Source: Pseudogracilibacillus sp.
GTDB taxonomy: Bacteria > Bacillota > Bacilli > Bacillales > Amphibacillaceae
Length of the DNA stretch: 64,000 nt
Assembly (NCBI GenBank): GCA_026169815.1
Contig: JAPFDT010000052.1
Location: forward strand, 46,122 to 110,121
Direction: 5' to 3'
Shown here: positions 34,246 through 43,782 of the stretch, piece after piece
Layout: each line of letters starts with the position of its first letter
Numbering within the stretch: position 1 is the first letter of the stretch
The notes under the pieces: generated by a model
The model's database searches: none
Told to the model about the DNA's origin: nothing
Seen by the model: the letters and a program-made list of their open reading frames with translations, nothing else
Made by a program: the position numbers and the translations under genes

Positions 34246-35007
34246 TTAACGGGATGTTTTATGAGTGTTTACTTTACCTGAGACGAACCAACCGACTAGG
34301 GCAATAACAACTAATCCCCCATAGAAAACAAGCTTTACAAAAATCGATTGGGCAAACTGCGCTGAAACAATATTAATGTCATTATGGGCTAAAACGAGTA
34401 AACCTAATTTTAAACCGACCCAACCTACAATTATAAATGCTGCAACTTCAAGGGCAGGTCGGCTTTGCAGTAAGTTAACAAACATGTTTGCAGCAAACCT
34501 CATAATAATAACACCAATCATTCCACCGGCAAAAATAACGATAAATTGCGCACCATCTAGACTACCTACTGTGAAAATTCCAGTTGCTGGTAGTGTGACA
34601 GCTAATGCTACTGCTGCTAAAATCGAATCAACGGCGAATGCCATATCAGCAAATTCAATTTTAAGTACTGTCATCCAAAAGCCACTTCCACCTTCTTTGA
34701 TCGGCTTATCTGTCGTATGATTAGTCGCTTTATCATATAAATATTTTATTGAGATAAATAAAAGATATATCGCACCTATTGCTTGAACTTGCCAAACATC
34801 TACTAAAAAAGAAATTAAAAATAATGACCCAAATCGTAAAATAAATGCTCCCGCTAAGCCATAAAATAAAGCTTTTCTTCTTTCGTCTGGGGGTAAATGT
34901 TTGACCATAATTGCTAACACTAACGCATTATCTGCTGCTAATAATCCTTCTAAACCGATTAAAACGATAAATACCCAAACATATTCTAAAATTAATTGAT
35001 ACTCCAT
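34246..35007 (-). CDS. TerC-family membrane protein, probable Mn2+ exporter
   Basis: 253 residues from the ATG at 35007, behind AAAAGGGG. The frame is open further, to 35157, but that part is the riboswitch and terminator. Seven or so helices with the TerC pattern: LLAADNALVLAIMVKHLP, KIEFADMAFAVDSILAAVAL, GGMIGVIIMRFAANMFVNLLQ and VGWVGLKLGL. The acidic residues of the two DN/DS motifs are metal ligands in the family. B. subtilis YkoY (MeeY) and relatives export manganese for metal loading of secreted proteins. Control by the upstream yybP-ykoY element agrees with that role. Confidence 0.92.
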   Translation of the reverse strand: MEYQLILEYVWVFIVLIGLEGLLAADNALVLAIMVKHLPPDERRKALFYGLAGAFILRFGSLFLISFLVDVWQVQAIGAIYLLFISIKYLYDKATNHTTDKPIKEGGSGFWMTVLKIEFADMAFAVDSILAAVALAVTLPATGIFTVGSLDGAQFIVIFAGGMIGVIIMRFAANMFVNLLQSRPALEVAAFIIVGWVGLKLGLLVLAHNDINIVSAQFAQSIFVKLVFYGGLVVIALVGWFVSGKVNTHKTSR

Positions 35008-35070
35008 CAAAACTACCCCTTTTATTGTTCGTATATGAACATCACTTACATATCCTTTATATTTGTCCAT

Positions 35071-35146
35071 AAAAATAACCTTTACTCTATTATGTTTATA
35101 CCGTAAAAAAATATCATACGTTTTATAAACATAATAAAGTAAAGGT
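35071..35146 (-). terminator. Riboswitch expression-platform terminator of terC
   Basis: Arms at 35078-35100 and 35124-35146 form a 23-bp stem with one mismatched or wobble pair, followed on the minus strand by TTATTTTT. One arm (ACCTTTACTTTATTATG) directly continues the conserved 3' end of the aptamer, so folding of the aptamer and the terminator are mutually exclusive. Confidence 0.85.
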
Positions 35147-35228
35147 CTCGCTAACAATTCACATTGCCAGTAAAGCCGGAGATTGCTCTCGTAATGACGA
35201 CTTGTACTGTACAGCTACTCCCCTTTAA
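35141..35228 (-). promoter_or_regulatory. yybP-ykoY manganese riboswitch
   Basis: On the minus strand the leader shows the conserved landmarks in order: AAAGGGGAGTAGC (35227-35214), CTCCGGCTTTACTGGC, and TTAGCGAGACCTTTA near the 3' end. This is the pattern of the yybP-ykoY Mn2+ aptamer, usually placed in front of TerC/YkoY-type genes. Expected behaviour: Mn2+ binding disrupts the terminator and turns on terC. Confidence 0.88.
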
Positions 35229-35393
35229 CATTTCATAATCTTGTTGAAAGGAAATTAATATATTATTTTAACTATTTATAGTTTATCACAGTTTACACAG
35301 ACAAGCGAAATCTTTTGCATAATTTATAGAACATTTATCACTTGTATCCTACACTAATAATCAAGTACACTACATAACAGTAGGAGTGATAAA

Positions 35394-35573
35394 ATGGACA
35401 AGGCTCAATTAGAGGTATTATTATTAGAACTAAAGTCAGATTACGTTCGTATTCAAGGCGACATGGATAAGCTAGAAGCTGTCGATGGTCGAGTATCTTC
35501 TGCCGAGGAACAATTAATTCGCCTAGAAATGGAAATCGCTGACGTACGTAAACAGCTGGAAGAAGCTAAATAA
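35394..35573 (+). CDS. Small coiled-coil protein, 59 residues
   Basis: ATG with TAGGAGTGAT upstream, 59 codons, stop at 35571-35573, own terminator 50 bp later. The sequence (MDKAQLEVLLLELKSDYVRI, then QGDMDKLEAVDGRVSSAEEQ, ending RKQLEEAK) shows heptad-like leucine spacing and an even charge mix, typical of a short coiled coil. I do not recognise a named family. Good ribosome site, coding-like composition and a terminator make it a real gene. Confidence 0.8.
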   Translation: MDKAQLEVLLLELKSDYVRIQGDMDKLEAVDGRVSSAEEQLIRLEMEIADVRKQLEEAK

Positions 35574-35623
35574 ACAAAGTATTAACATTATTTACTTCCC
35601 ATTGTTCATAAATTAAGAAGTTA

Positions 35624-35657
35624 AAACCAGATGGACTCATATGAGCTCATCTGGTTT
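35624..35657. terminator. Bidirectional terminator between convergent genes
   Basis: AAACCAGATG (35624-35633) and CATCTGGTTT (35648-35657) pair exactly, with a T-rich flank on the plus strand and an A-containing flank for the minus strand. It serves the coiled-coil gene and the antiporter gene. Confidence 0.85.
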
Positions 35658-35664
35658 CTTTTAT

Positions 35665-37497
35665 TTATTTTGGACTATTATTTAATTTATCTTGTATTTT
35701 TCTTATTTCTTTTATTGGCGGTGTGAAACTAACAATCGTATCGCCAATGTTTGGCCGTACACGTAGATCATCTGCATAGAAAAATAATTGTCCCGAAGGT
35801 TTGATGAAGTAGATTAATAAAGCCTCTTCTTCTAACCCACGTTTAAATTGACTGTACGTAAATTGTTCTGTCAATGCCGTTTGCCTAAACACAAAGCCAT
35901 TTTGCGTCTTTGCAATAAAGTCACCTAATGACATATCTTCACGACATAACGAGCGTCCACCAACTTTAGTAACGATATCAGAGGCTGTCGTCTGTTGTTC
36001 TGGATCAACTTTAAATACATTCGTTCTTCCATACTCTGGTAAATACGTCGTACAAACGAGCGAATTATACGAATAAGAATGTGTAGCCGCAATAATAAAG
36101 TCATAAGGTATCGTATCTAAATTATATTCCGTCTGCTCTGATAATATCTCACCATGATAAAACGGTACTCCTTCATTTCGAGCAAAGCGTAAATTTTGCC
36201 AATCTGCATCGACAATTAAAACAGGATACTCCGCTTTTTGAAATGATTTGGCTAACTGTACCGTAAATGAATTACTTCCAACGATTAATACACCCGGCTT
36301 TCCTTCTAATGAAAGGTGTAGCTTCTTAGCTAATGGTCCAATCGAGAATCCATGGGCTACAACCGTAAAGAATACCAATCCAAATGTTAAAGTTGTTAAA
36401 ATCTCAGCATCTTCATATCCTGCATCAAGCAAAATTCCCGCAAAATAACTTGATACCGTTAAAGCGACAATACCCCTCGGTGCAATCCATCCTACTAATC
36501 CACGTTCCTGCATCGTTAAATTAGTTCGAATGGTCGATAAGAAAATCGATAGTGGCCGAACTGCAAACATCATTAAGAGCACATATCCGATAATATTTGG
36601 TTGGAAAATCTGAATAATTGTCTCCATCTGTAACGATGATGCTAACATAATAAAAATAGCAGAAATTAATAAAACAGAAATATTTTCTTTAAAATGACGG
36701 AAATCACTTAAAGAAGTAACTCCCATATTCGCTAACGTTAATCCCATCGCTGTTACAGATAATAATCCTGTTCCATGAACGATTTCATCCGCTAAGGTGA
36801 AACAGAAAATAACGATAACAAATACTGCTGGGGACTTTAAGAATTCTGGTACATGACCAGTTTCAAACATCCAACCTGTCACCTTACCACAGAACCATCC
36901 GAGCCCCACAGCAAAAATAGCAGCAACGAAAAAGACTACTAATTGTCCGCCTCCGCCATCATCTGATGTGAAAAAGGTAATAATCTCAAAAGCAAAGACT
37001 GCTAATAAAACACCGATTGGATCAACAATAATACCTTCCCACTTTAAAATCTTTGCCGGTCTTGGCTTTAATTTAGACTGACGTAATAACGGCAAAATAA
37101 CAGTTGGCCCTGTTACAATAAATAATCCCCCAATTACGAAAGCTACTTCCCATGATAAACCTGCCATATAATGCGCCGTAAGCGATCCTAATATCCAAGC
37201 TATAAATGCTCCAATTGTAGATATACGGAAAATTGGTTTTCCTAATCCACTTAATTCTTTAAAATTTAATTGAATACTTCCTTCAAATAAAATAATTGCA
37301 ACAGCTACTGAAATTATCGGATCATAAATTGGACCAAAACTTTCTTGAGGATTCATAATCCCGAGAAAAGGTCCCATTATTAACCCTGCAATTGACATAA
37401 TGACGATAGCAGGCAAACTATATTTCCATGCAATCCACTGTGAGCCAATACCTAATATACCAATTAACATAATTATGAATAAAAGGGATATTTCCAT
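35665..37497 (-). CDS. Cation/proton antiporter with TrkA-type regulatory domains
   Basis: 610 residues from the ATG at 37497 (AGGGTG upstream). About twelve helices in the CPA1/2 exchanger domain (1-385; FIVTGPTVILPLLRQSKL, ILFEGSIQL, VGWIAPRGIVALTVSSYFAG), then a cytoplasmic Rossmann-like TrkA-N domain (about 395-500; GVLIVGSNSFTVQLAKSF) and a TrkA-C-like domain (about 530-605; VRPNIGDTIVSFTPP). It exchanges Na+ or K+ for H+ at the membrane and would help pH and salt homeostasis. Ion preference is not readable from sequence. Confidence 0.88.
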   Translation of the reverse strand: MEISLLFIIMLIGILGIGSQWIAWKYSLPAIVIMSIAGLIMGPFLGIMNPQESFGPIYDPIISVAVAIILFEGSIQLNFKELSGLGKPIFRISTIGAFIAWILGSLTAHYMAGLSWEVAFVIGGLFIVTGPTVILPLLRQSKLKPRPAKILKWEGIIVDPIGVLLAVFAFEIITFFTSDDGGGGQLVVFFVAAIFAVGLGWFCGKVTGWMFETGHVPEFLKSPAVFVIVIFCFTLADEIVHGTGLLSVTAMGLTLANMGVTSLSDFRHFKENISVLLISAIFIMLASSLQMETIIQIFQPNIIGYVLLMMFAVRPLSIFLSTIRTNLTMQERGLVGWIAPRGIVALTVSSYFAGILLDAGYEDAEILTTLTFGLVFFTVVAHGFSIGPLAKKLHLSLEGKPGVLIVGSNSFTVQLAKSFQKAEYPVLIVDADWQNLRFARNEGVPFYHGEILSEQTEYNLDTIPYDFIIAATHSYSYNSLVCTTYLPEYGRTNVFKVDPEQQTTASDIVTKVGGRSLCREDMSLGDFIAKTQNGFVFRQTALTEQFTYSQFKRGLEEEALLIYFIKPSGQLFFYADDLRVRPNIGDTIVSFTPPIKEIRKIQDKLNNSPK

Positions 37498-37509
37498 ATG
37501 AATATACAC

Positions 37510-37948
37510 CCTTTCTCTTAAACTTTTTGTTGCTTCATTTTAGATATAAGAAATATTGTAATCATCATTGCATTAAAAGTAAAGAGTAAAATAGCTCACA
37601 AATAAGAAATTAAATTTTCAGTTTATTTAACTTTTAAGAGACAAGAAACAAACTGATCTTCCTGCATAAATATAAGTTAATTTACTAACCGTTACGGAAT
37701 ATACTAAATATTTAAACGGCGTAGCAAACGGAATTTGCCGAGACTCTTGTGGGAATAGCGAAGACACTAAGACCCCGCAGAGAGTGTTTTGCTTTCGAGG
37801 CAAATTCCGGTAGCGAAGTCACGAAATGTAAGAGCAATCTTATATTTACATACTTTTTCAATGCCTTCCATGCTATTTCCTCAGAAGTTTTCCTAGATTT
37901 CTGCCGCTATATTTTATTGCTTGTATGAATGTTGTTTATCACTATCGA
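37510..37948. other. Intergenic region between the antiporter and ampS
   Basis: About 440 bp without a credible ORF. It holds the hairpin repeat copy B (37729-37809). I see no other signal of note. Confidence 0.5.
37729..37809. repeat. Intergenic hairpin-type repeat (copy B)
   Basis: Terminal inverted repeat CGGAATTTGCC/GGCAAATTCCG (11 bp, exact) encloses GAGACTCTTGTGGGAATAGC and a following AAGACCCCGCAG stretch. The inner core is nearly the same as in copy C (50578-50744), while the arms differ in sequence yet pair perfectly in each copy. Confidence 0.75.
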
Positions 37949-39181
37949 TTAATCAAATGCCCATGTACCTTTTCTGAATACGGCTTCTCTCTTACCATCT
38001 TCATATACGCCATCTATGTCCATTTGAGCTGAACCAATCATAAAGTCTACATGTACCATACTGTCATTTACACCATGCTCATCTAATTGTTTATCGTCCA
38101 TCTTCGCGCCATCTTCGACATTTGTCGGATAAGCTTTTCCTAAAGCAATATGGCAAGATGCATTTTCATCAAATAAAGTATTATAAAAAATTAAACCCGA
38201 TTGCGAAACAGGAGATTCATCAGGTACTAAAGCAATTTCTCCAATTCGTTTTGCTCCCTCATCGGAATCAAGTAAGTGAGCTAGCACTTCTTCTCCCTGC
38301 TTAGCCTTATAATCGATTACTTTTCCATCTTTAAACGTTAATTGAAACTCATCGATTAGGCTTCCACCATAATTCAATGGTTTCGTACTTGATACCGTTC
38401 CATTTACACGATATTTATGTGGTGCAGTAAAAACTTCCTCTGTCGGCATGTTCGGGTTAAATACTGTTCCTTTTTCTGAAACAGCAGCCCCACCCTGCCA
38501 GACGTGATTATTTGCTAATCCTACTTCTATATCAGTACCTGGAGCTGTTAGATGGAGCGAGGCATACTGCTTTTCATTTAATCGTTTATACGCTTTTTCC
38601 AGCACATCATTATGTTTATTCCAAGCTGCAATTGTATCTTCTTCATCAATACGTACCATTTTTATAATTTCATCCCACAGAGCTTGTACCGCTTCATCCG
38701 CTGATTTATCTGGGAAAATTTTCTGAGCCCACGCTTCAGTAGGTATAGAAATGACGGACCATGTCACTTTATCATTCATCGTATATTCTCTAAATGTCTT
38801 CATTGCTACACCTGCTGCTTTACTTGCTCGAGCAACACGTTTGGAATCAATTTCTTTTAATAAATCAGGATCTGTCGCATGAATCGAAACAAATGCTGCT
38901 CCATCTTCCGCAAATTCCTCCATCATTTGTACACGCCATGATGGAAAATCATCAATGACTTCATCTGAAGCATGCTCATATTTTAAGCGGACAAGTTCAT
39001 CGTCACTCCAGTTAATATGAACGTTTTTTGCTCCTAATTCATACGCTTTTTCTGCTAAAATTCGTGTAAATGTGGCCCCTTCTATTGGCGCGCTTACAAC
39101 GACAGCTTGGTCTTGTTGGACATTCACACCTTTTATTAATACTAATTCTGCATATTTCTCTAAAATATCTGTATGTATCAC
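37949..39181 (-). CDS. ampS: M29 family aminopeptidase (AmpS)
   Basis: 410 residues, GTG start with GGAG eight bases away. Metallo-aminopeptidase of family M29 acting on short peptides in the cytoplasm. Family stretches: LTAPGTDIEVGLANNHVWQGG, NMPTEEVFTAPHKYRVNGTV, GGSLIDEFQLTFKDGKV, NASCHIALGKAYP and VHVDFMIGSAQMDIDG, which contain the Glu, His and Asp metal ligands. Third gene of the cls-ykhA-ampS run (18-bp gap). Confidence 0.94.
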   Translation of the reverse strand: MIHTDILEKYAELVLIKGVNVQQDQAVVVSAPIEGATFTRILAEKAYELGAKNVHINWSDDELVRLKYEHASDEVIDDFPSWRVQMMEEFAEDGAAFVSIHATDPDLLKEIDSKRVARASKAAGVAMKTFREYTMNDKVTWSVISIPTEAWAQKIFPDKSADEAVQALWDEIIKMVRIDEEDTIAAWNKHNDVLEKAYKRLNEKQYASLHLTAPGTDIEVGLANNHVWQGGAAVSEKGTVFNPNMPTEEVFTAPHKYRVNGTVSSTKPLNYGGSLIDEFQLTFKDGKVIDYKAKQGEEVLAHLLDSDEGAKRIGEIALVPDESPVSQSGLIFYNTLFDENASCHIALGKAYPTNVEDGAKMDDKQLDEHGVNDSMVHVDFMIGSAQMDIDGVYEDGKREAVFRKGTWAFD

Positions 39182-39199
39182 AACATGAGCTCCTTCCTA

Positions 39200-39700
39200 T
39201 TATTCTGTTCCGTATAATTTTGCCATTCTTTGTGATTCTTTTCTACGTTCATTTCGTCGTTCTCTACGAAGTTTTGCGCCTTCAAACAACATCTTTTCTT
39301 GTTCTGTTTCTGGATATACTTGTGGCACAACCGTAGGATTACCATCCTCTCCAAATGCAACAAATGTTAAAAATGCCGTTGCACAAACAGATTTTTCTGC
39401 TGTTAAAAGTCCCTCTTTAATCACTTTAATAAATACTTCCATCGACGTATTATGAACATATGTAACAAACCCTTCAATCGAAATGGAGTCACCTACTTTT
39501 ACAGGTTGTAAAAAGTCGACCGAATCCGTTGATGCGGTTACAACTGATTGTCTAGCATGACGCACTGCTGCAATCGCCGCAACATCATCAATGTGTGCCA
39601 TTAATTTCCCCCCGAATAATGTTCCATATGCATTCGCATCAGGTGGAAAAATTTGTGCTGTTTTAACTGTTCTTGAATTTGAGCTTGGTTTCTTTTCCAT
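39200..39700 (-). CDS. ykhA: Acyl-CoA thioesterase (YkhA type, hotdog fold)
   Basis: 166 residues, single hotdog domain (about 10-130) with NAYGTLFGGKLMAHIDDVAAIAAVRHARQ-type active-site segment and a DSVDFLQPVKVGDS motif, then a Lys/Arg-rich tail. It hydrolyses acyl-CoA esters. TAGGAGATGA precedes the ATG. It begins 13 bp after cardiolipin synthase; the pairing of lipid genes is suggestive. Confidence 0.92.
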   Translation of the reverse strand: MEKKPSSNSRTVKTAQIFPPDANAYGTLFGGKLMAHIDDVAAIAAVRHARQSVVTASTDSVDFLQPVKVGDSISIEGFVTYVHNTSMEVFIKVIKEGLLTAEKSVCATAFLTFVAFGEDGNPTVVPQVYPETEQEKMLFEGAKLRRERRNERRKESQRMAKLYGTE

Positions 39701-39713
39701 TTCTAATCATCTC

Positions 39714-41153
39714 CTACAATATTGGTGACAGTAATCGTGAAACTGATTCTTTAAATTTAATACCTAATGAACGTCTTGCATACAAGCTTTTTGTCATTTG
39801 TGTTGATAATTTAATATCTTCTTGAAATACTGTCACTAACTTTTGTGCAATATCGACATCATATATAAAGGCATTAACTTCAAAATTTAATCTAAAACTT
39901 CGTACGTCAATGTTTGCAGTTCCAACTGATGAAATCTTACCATCAACGACGATTGTTTTTGCATGTAAAAATCCATTTTGATATAAGTAAATTTCTGCAC
40001 CTTCATCTAATAATTCACCGACATTTGATAATGTTGCCCAATAAACAAATACATGATCTGGCTTATTCGGTATCATAATTTTTATTTTTACTCCTGATAA
40101 GGCAGCAATACGCAAAGCATCCATTAAACTATCATCTGGAATAAAATAAGGTGTCTGAATATAAACGTATTCTTCTGCGGCTAAAATCATCTTTATGTAG
40201 CCGTATTTAATTTGTTCCCATTCTTGATCTGGTCCACTTGAGACGATTTGCATCCCAACATCACCATAATCTCCACTTACAAAATAACGTTCATCATAGC
40301 CAATATGATGTCTTGATGCTTGATTCCAATCTAACATAAACCTTGTCTGCATCGTTTGTACAGCATCACCAAGGACACGTAAGTGAGTATCTCGCCAGTA
40401 ACCAAATTTTTCGGATTTCCCTAAGTATTCATCTCCTATATTGAATCCTCCAATATAACCAACTTTTCCATCAATAATTGCTAATTTACGATGATTACGG
40501 TAATTAATTTTTAAATTGATTTTAGGAATTTTCGGAGGAAAGAAGGCTCCTACTTGAATGTTTGCTCTCTCTAGGCGACGGACGTAATTACGACTCAAAG
40601 AACGAGAACCCATATCATCATATAAAAAGCGAACCTCAACACCTTCTTGCGCTTTTTTAATGAGTACATTCGCAATTTTAGTACCTAAATGGTCGTGTCT
40701 GACAATATAATATAACAAATGAATATGATCTTGCGCTTGTTCTAAATCATGAATAAGGGCGGAAAACTTTTCAGCCCCGTCTGTAAATAAGTCGACATGA
40801 TTATTTTGTGAATAAATAGCATCACTATGTTTTAAATGCAAATAATATAATTTCCTATACTGCTCTTGCATCCCTTGTTTATATGGAAGTTGATTGTTTT
40901 CGAGCAGTGCTAATTGGGACTGAACCTGCTTTTCAACACCAAGGCGACTTTTTGTATCCCATGTAAAAATATGATTACTTAATCTACGACCAAAAATTAA
41001 ATAAATCATAAAGCCGGCAATTGGAATAAAAAATAAAACCATTAACCATGCCCACGTAGATGTTGCACTTCTTCGTTCTAAAAAGATGATTGTAAATGCC
41101 AAAACAAAGTTAACAATCATAATCGAACCTAAAAATAAAGTTACAATATGCAT
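39714..41153 (-). CDS. cls: Cardiolipin synthase
   Basis: 479 residues from the ATG at 41153 with GGAGGTG seven bases away; a TTG two codons earlier is rejected. Two N-terminal membrane helices (about 3-55), then two phospholipase D domains each with an HKD motif: HRKLAIIDGKVGYIGGFN and HAKTIVVDGKISSVGTAN. It joins two phosphatidylglycerols into cardiolipin at the membrane. Cardiolipin content is commonly raised at high salt. Confidence 0.96.
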   Translation of the reverse strand: MHIVTLFLGSIMIVNFVLAFTIIFLERRSATSTWAWLMVLFFIPIAGFMIYLIFGRRLSNHIFTWDTKSRLGVEKQVQSQLALLENNQLPYKQGMQEQYRKLYYLHLKHSDAIYSQNNHVDLFTDGAEKFSALIHDLEQAQDHIHLLYYIVRHDHLGTKIANVLIKKAQEGVEVRFLYDDMGSRSLSRNYVRRLERANIQVGAFFPPKIPKINLKINYRNHRKLAIIDGKVGYIGGFNIGDEYLGKSEKFGYWRDTHLRVLGDAVQTMQTRFMLDWNQASRHHIGYDERYFVSGDYGDVGMQIVSSGPDQEWEQIKYGYIKMILAAEEYVYIQTPYFIPDDSLMDALRIAALSGVKIKIMIPNKPDHVFVYWATLSNVGELLDEGAEIYLYQNGFLHAKTIVVDGKISSVGTANIDVRSFRLNFEVNAFIYDVDIAQKLVTVFQEDIKLSTQMTKSLYARRSLGIKFKESVSRLLSPIL

Positions 41154-41222
41154 TAACAATCACCTCCATCAGCTAAGTTCTATCATCCCTATTCTATAAT
41201 AACACAAATTTTAACAGTTTAT

Positions 41223-42392
41223 TTAAATAGTATTTAACGCTTGTTTTAAATCTTCACTTATATCGTTAACATGTTCTAGACCAACAGATAAACGAATAAG
41301 TGAATCTTTAATTCCCATTCTTATGCGCTCATCCTCGGGAATAACAGCATGAGTCATTGTAGCTGGATGTTCAATTAATGTTTCAGCATCACCTAAACTA
41401 ACCGCAACTTTAATCATCGCTAAACTATTTAAAAAACGTTGTACTGTCGCTTTATCACCATCAATTTCAAAAGCAATCACGCCTCCACCACGCTTCATTT
41501 GTCGCTTTTGAATATCGGATGCAGAGCGAGTTGGATAATAGACCTCACTCACCTTAGGATGTTGTTCAAGTACGTCACAAATATGTTCCGCGTTATCACA
41601 ATGACGATCCATTCTAATAGGTAATGTTTTTAATCCGCGCAATAATAACCATGCATCAAACGGTGCTAAAATGGCTCCAATATCTTTTTGTGTTGTACTA
41701 GCTACTTCGTCGAGAAAAGTTTCCTTTCCAACAGCAATTCCCGCAACTACATCTCCATGCCCGTTTAAATATTTTGTCGCACTATGCACAACAACGTCAC
41801 ATCCTAATTGTAATGGGCGTTGTAAATATGGTGATGAAAATGTATTATCAACAACGACAGGTATATCATATTCTTTTGCCACTTTAGCTACTAACGCTAA
41901 ATCAATTAACTGCATCGTAGGATTAATCGGTGTTTCAACATAAATACATGTTGTTTCTGGCTTAATTTTCTCTCGTATCTCCGCTTCTGTATCTAAGTTA
42001 GAAAAATCAACACCAATATTATATTTTTCTTTCATCATCATTAACAATCCGAACGTACAACCATATAGTCCTGTTGAACATAGTACGTGATCATTTGCTT
42101 TAGTAAGTGCAATTAAAATAGCAGAGATCGCACCCATCCCAGAGCTAAAAGCTAATCCTTTTTCTCCTCCTTCAAGTTCAGCCATCCTTTTTTCTAAAAC
42201 TTGTACAGTCGGATTACCAATTCGGGAATAAATAAAACTATTTGTTTCTCCTTGGAAACTTTGTTCACCATGTTCAGCAGATGAAAACTCAAACGTCGAC
42301 GTTTGGTAAATTGGCGTTGATAAGCTTCCCTGTGCATCTGTTGTCTTATATCCTTCATGAATTGCAATCGTTTCAAAATTTTTTTCTTTCAC
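41223..42392 (-). CDS. Methionine gamma-lyase-like PLP enzyme (Cys/Met metabolism)
   Basis: 389 residues of the Cys/Met PLP family. PLP Lys207 in VVHSATKYLNGHGD. The active-site pair Tyr110/Cys112 in TGLYGCTFGLL equals Tyr114/Cys116 of methionine gamma-lyases, where Cys116 marks that activity; cystathionine enzymes usually have another residue there. It would split methionine to methanethiol, 2-oxobutyrate and ammonia. Homocysteine or cystathionine as substrate remains possible. No S-box lies in front of it. Confidence 0.85.
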   Translation of the reverse strand: MKEKNFETIAIHEGYKTTDAQGSLSTPIYQTSTFEFSSAEHGEQSFQGETNSFIYSRIGNPTVQVLEKRMAELEGGEKGLAFSSGMGAISAILIALTKANDHVLCSTGLYGCTFGLLMMMKEKYNIGVDFSNLDTEAEIREKIKPETTCIYVETPINPTMQLIDLALVAKVAKEYDIPVVVDNTFSSPYLQRPLQLGCDVVVHSATKYLNGHGDVVAGIAVGKETFLDEVASTTQKDIGAILAPFDAWLLLRGLKTLPIRMDRHCDNAEHICDVLEQHPKVSEVYYPTRSASDIQKRQMKRGGGVIAFEIDGDKATVQRFLNSLAMIKVAVSLGDAETLIEHPATMTHAVIPEDERIRMGIKDSLIRLSVGLEHVNDISEDLKQALNTI

Positions 42393-42565
42393 TTAAATCC
42401 CTCCTGTTTATAATTGTAAATAAATTTCGAACATTTGCTTTCCTTTTATTATAGTCGATAGTTTCATTTCTTGAAAGGGGACTTAATAATCGTTGCTTTT
42501 TATATTGTTTAAACTTAATGTTAACCTTACAAATAGATAATCACATCTAGAAATGAGGTTTTTAC

Positions 42566-43471
42566 GTGTCAAGTAGTAAAGGGAATATAGGGATTATTTA
42601 TGGTTTGAGCGCCTATTTGCTTTGGGGGTTCTTACCAATTTACTGGAAGTTTCTCGAAGGAGTTGATGCAGGAGCTGTCCTTGCACACCGAATCATTTGG
42701 TCATTTGTTTTTATGTTATTATTTATTCTTATTACAAAACAATGGACACTTTTTATGGAACAGTGTAAAGCTATTTTTTCAAATAAAAAAGTACTGCTGT
42801 CTATCACAGTCGCTTCTTTAGTCATTAGTTTAAATTGGTTAATTTTTATTTGGGCAGTACAAAATGATTACGTCGTGCAATCAAGTTTAGGTTATTATAT
42901 TAATCCGTTAATTAGTGTATTATTTGCGATGGTATTTTTAGGCGAACGGCTAGCAAATTTACAAATATTTTCATTCGTTTTAGCTGGAATTGGAGTTGTT
43001 TATTTAACGATTGATTATGGGGTCTTTCCTTGGGTATCTTTACTTTTAGCTATCTCTTTTGCCGTTTATGGTGTCTTAAAAAAGATTGCTAACGTAAATG
43101 CCGTGCATGGCTTGGCAATAGAAACACTCATCGTCACGCCTATCGCACTAGGATACTTGTTGTTTACATATGGAGGAAATTTAGGGTTTTCTGGAGTGTC
43201 ACCAGCTGAAGTTACCTTACTCACATTCAGTGGAGTAGCTACTGCTATTCCGTTATTATTATTTGGCTTAGCTGTTGTCACGATGCCTTTATCAGTCATT
43301 GGATTTTTACAATATATTGCTCCTACTCTTATGTTACTTATTGGCGTATTTTTATATGGAGAGGCATTTACTAGTGCCCATGCGATTACCTTTGCTTTCA
43401 TTTGGATTTCACTTGTTTTATACATGTACTCTTCCCTACAGGCACAACGTAAACAACAGGTTAATTCTTAA
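42566..43471 (+). CDS. rarD: RarD/EamA-family transporter
   Basis: 301 residues, GTG start seven bases after GAGG. Ten hydrophobic helices in two EamA halves, with the RarD opening GIIYGLSAYLLWGFLPIYWK, then SLNWLIFIWAV and the SSLGYYINPLISVLFAMVFLGERL segment. Small-molecule (possibly amino acid) exporter; the substrate is not known. Stands alone between two sulfur-amino-acid genes. Confidence 0.93.
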   Translation: MSSSKGNIGIIYGLSAYLLWGFLPIYWKFLEGVDAGAVLAHRIIWSFVFMLLFILITKQWTLFMEQCKAIFSNKKVLLSITVASLVISLNWLIFIWAVQNDYVVQSSLGYYINPLISVLFAMVFLGERLANLQIFSFVLAGIGVVYLTIDYGVFPWVSLLLAISFAVYGVLKKIANVNAVHGLAIETLIVTPIALGYLLFTYGGNLGFSGVSPAEVTLLTFSGVATAIPLLLFGLAVVTMPLSVIGFLQYIAPTLMLLIGVFLYGEAFTSAHAITFAFIWISLVLYMYSSLQAQRKQQVNS

Positions 43472-43560
43472 GCAGATGAAATGTTTGCACTATTTTAAAT
43501 GTTTTGTTTGACTTTCATTCTAGACATTGTATAATAGGTTCTAATTTCAAATATTATGTA

Positions 43561-43679
43561 TCTCTTATCATGAGTGACGGAGGGAATAGGCCCGATGAAG
43601 TCCAGCAACCTGAAAGCAAGTCCTTTTGCTTTTTACGGTGCCAAATCCTACAGGCAAACTAAGCCTGGAAGATAAGAGG
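43561..43679 (+). promoter_or_regulatory. SAM riboswitch (S-box)
   Basis: Contains all S-box landmarks: closing stem TCTCTTATC/GATAAGAGG, GAGTGACGGAGGGAATAGGC, CCGATGAAGTCCAGCAACC, and GGTGCCAAATCCTACAGGC. It precedes metY and a terminator, so excess S-adenosylmethionine should stop transcription. Confidence 0.97.
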
Positions 43680-43698
43680 AGGACAAGCGCTATTCATT

Positions 43699-43735
43699 CC
43701 CTCTTCTATCGATCATTAGAAGAGGGTTTTATTTT
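43699..43735 (+). terminator. S-box terminator
   Basis: CCCTCTTCTA (43699-43708) pairs with TAGAAGAGGG (43717-43726), followed by TTTTATTTTT. It forms the OFF state of the SAM riboswitch. Confidence 0.92.
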
Positions 43736-43782
43736 TACTATTAAGTAACTAGCTTTACCTAACTACTAAGGAGGAATATATT

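Noticed and set aside
35008..35157. 50-residue N-terminal extension of terC
   Set aside because: Covers the riboswitch and its terminator; the ATG at 35007 has a ribosome site and starts the normal TerC N-terminus.
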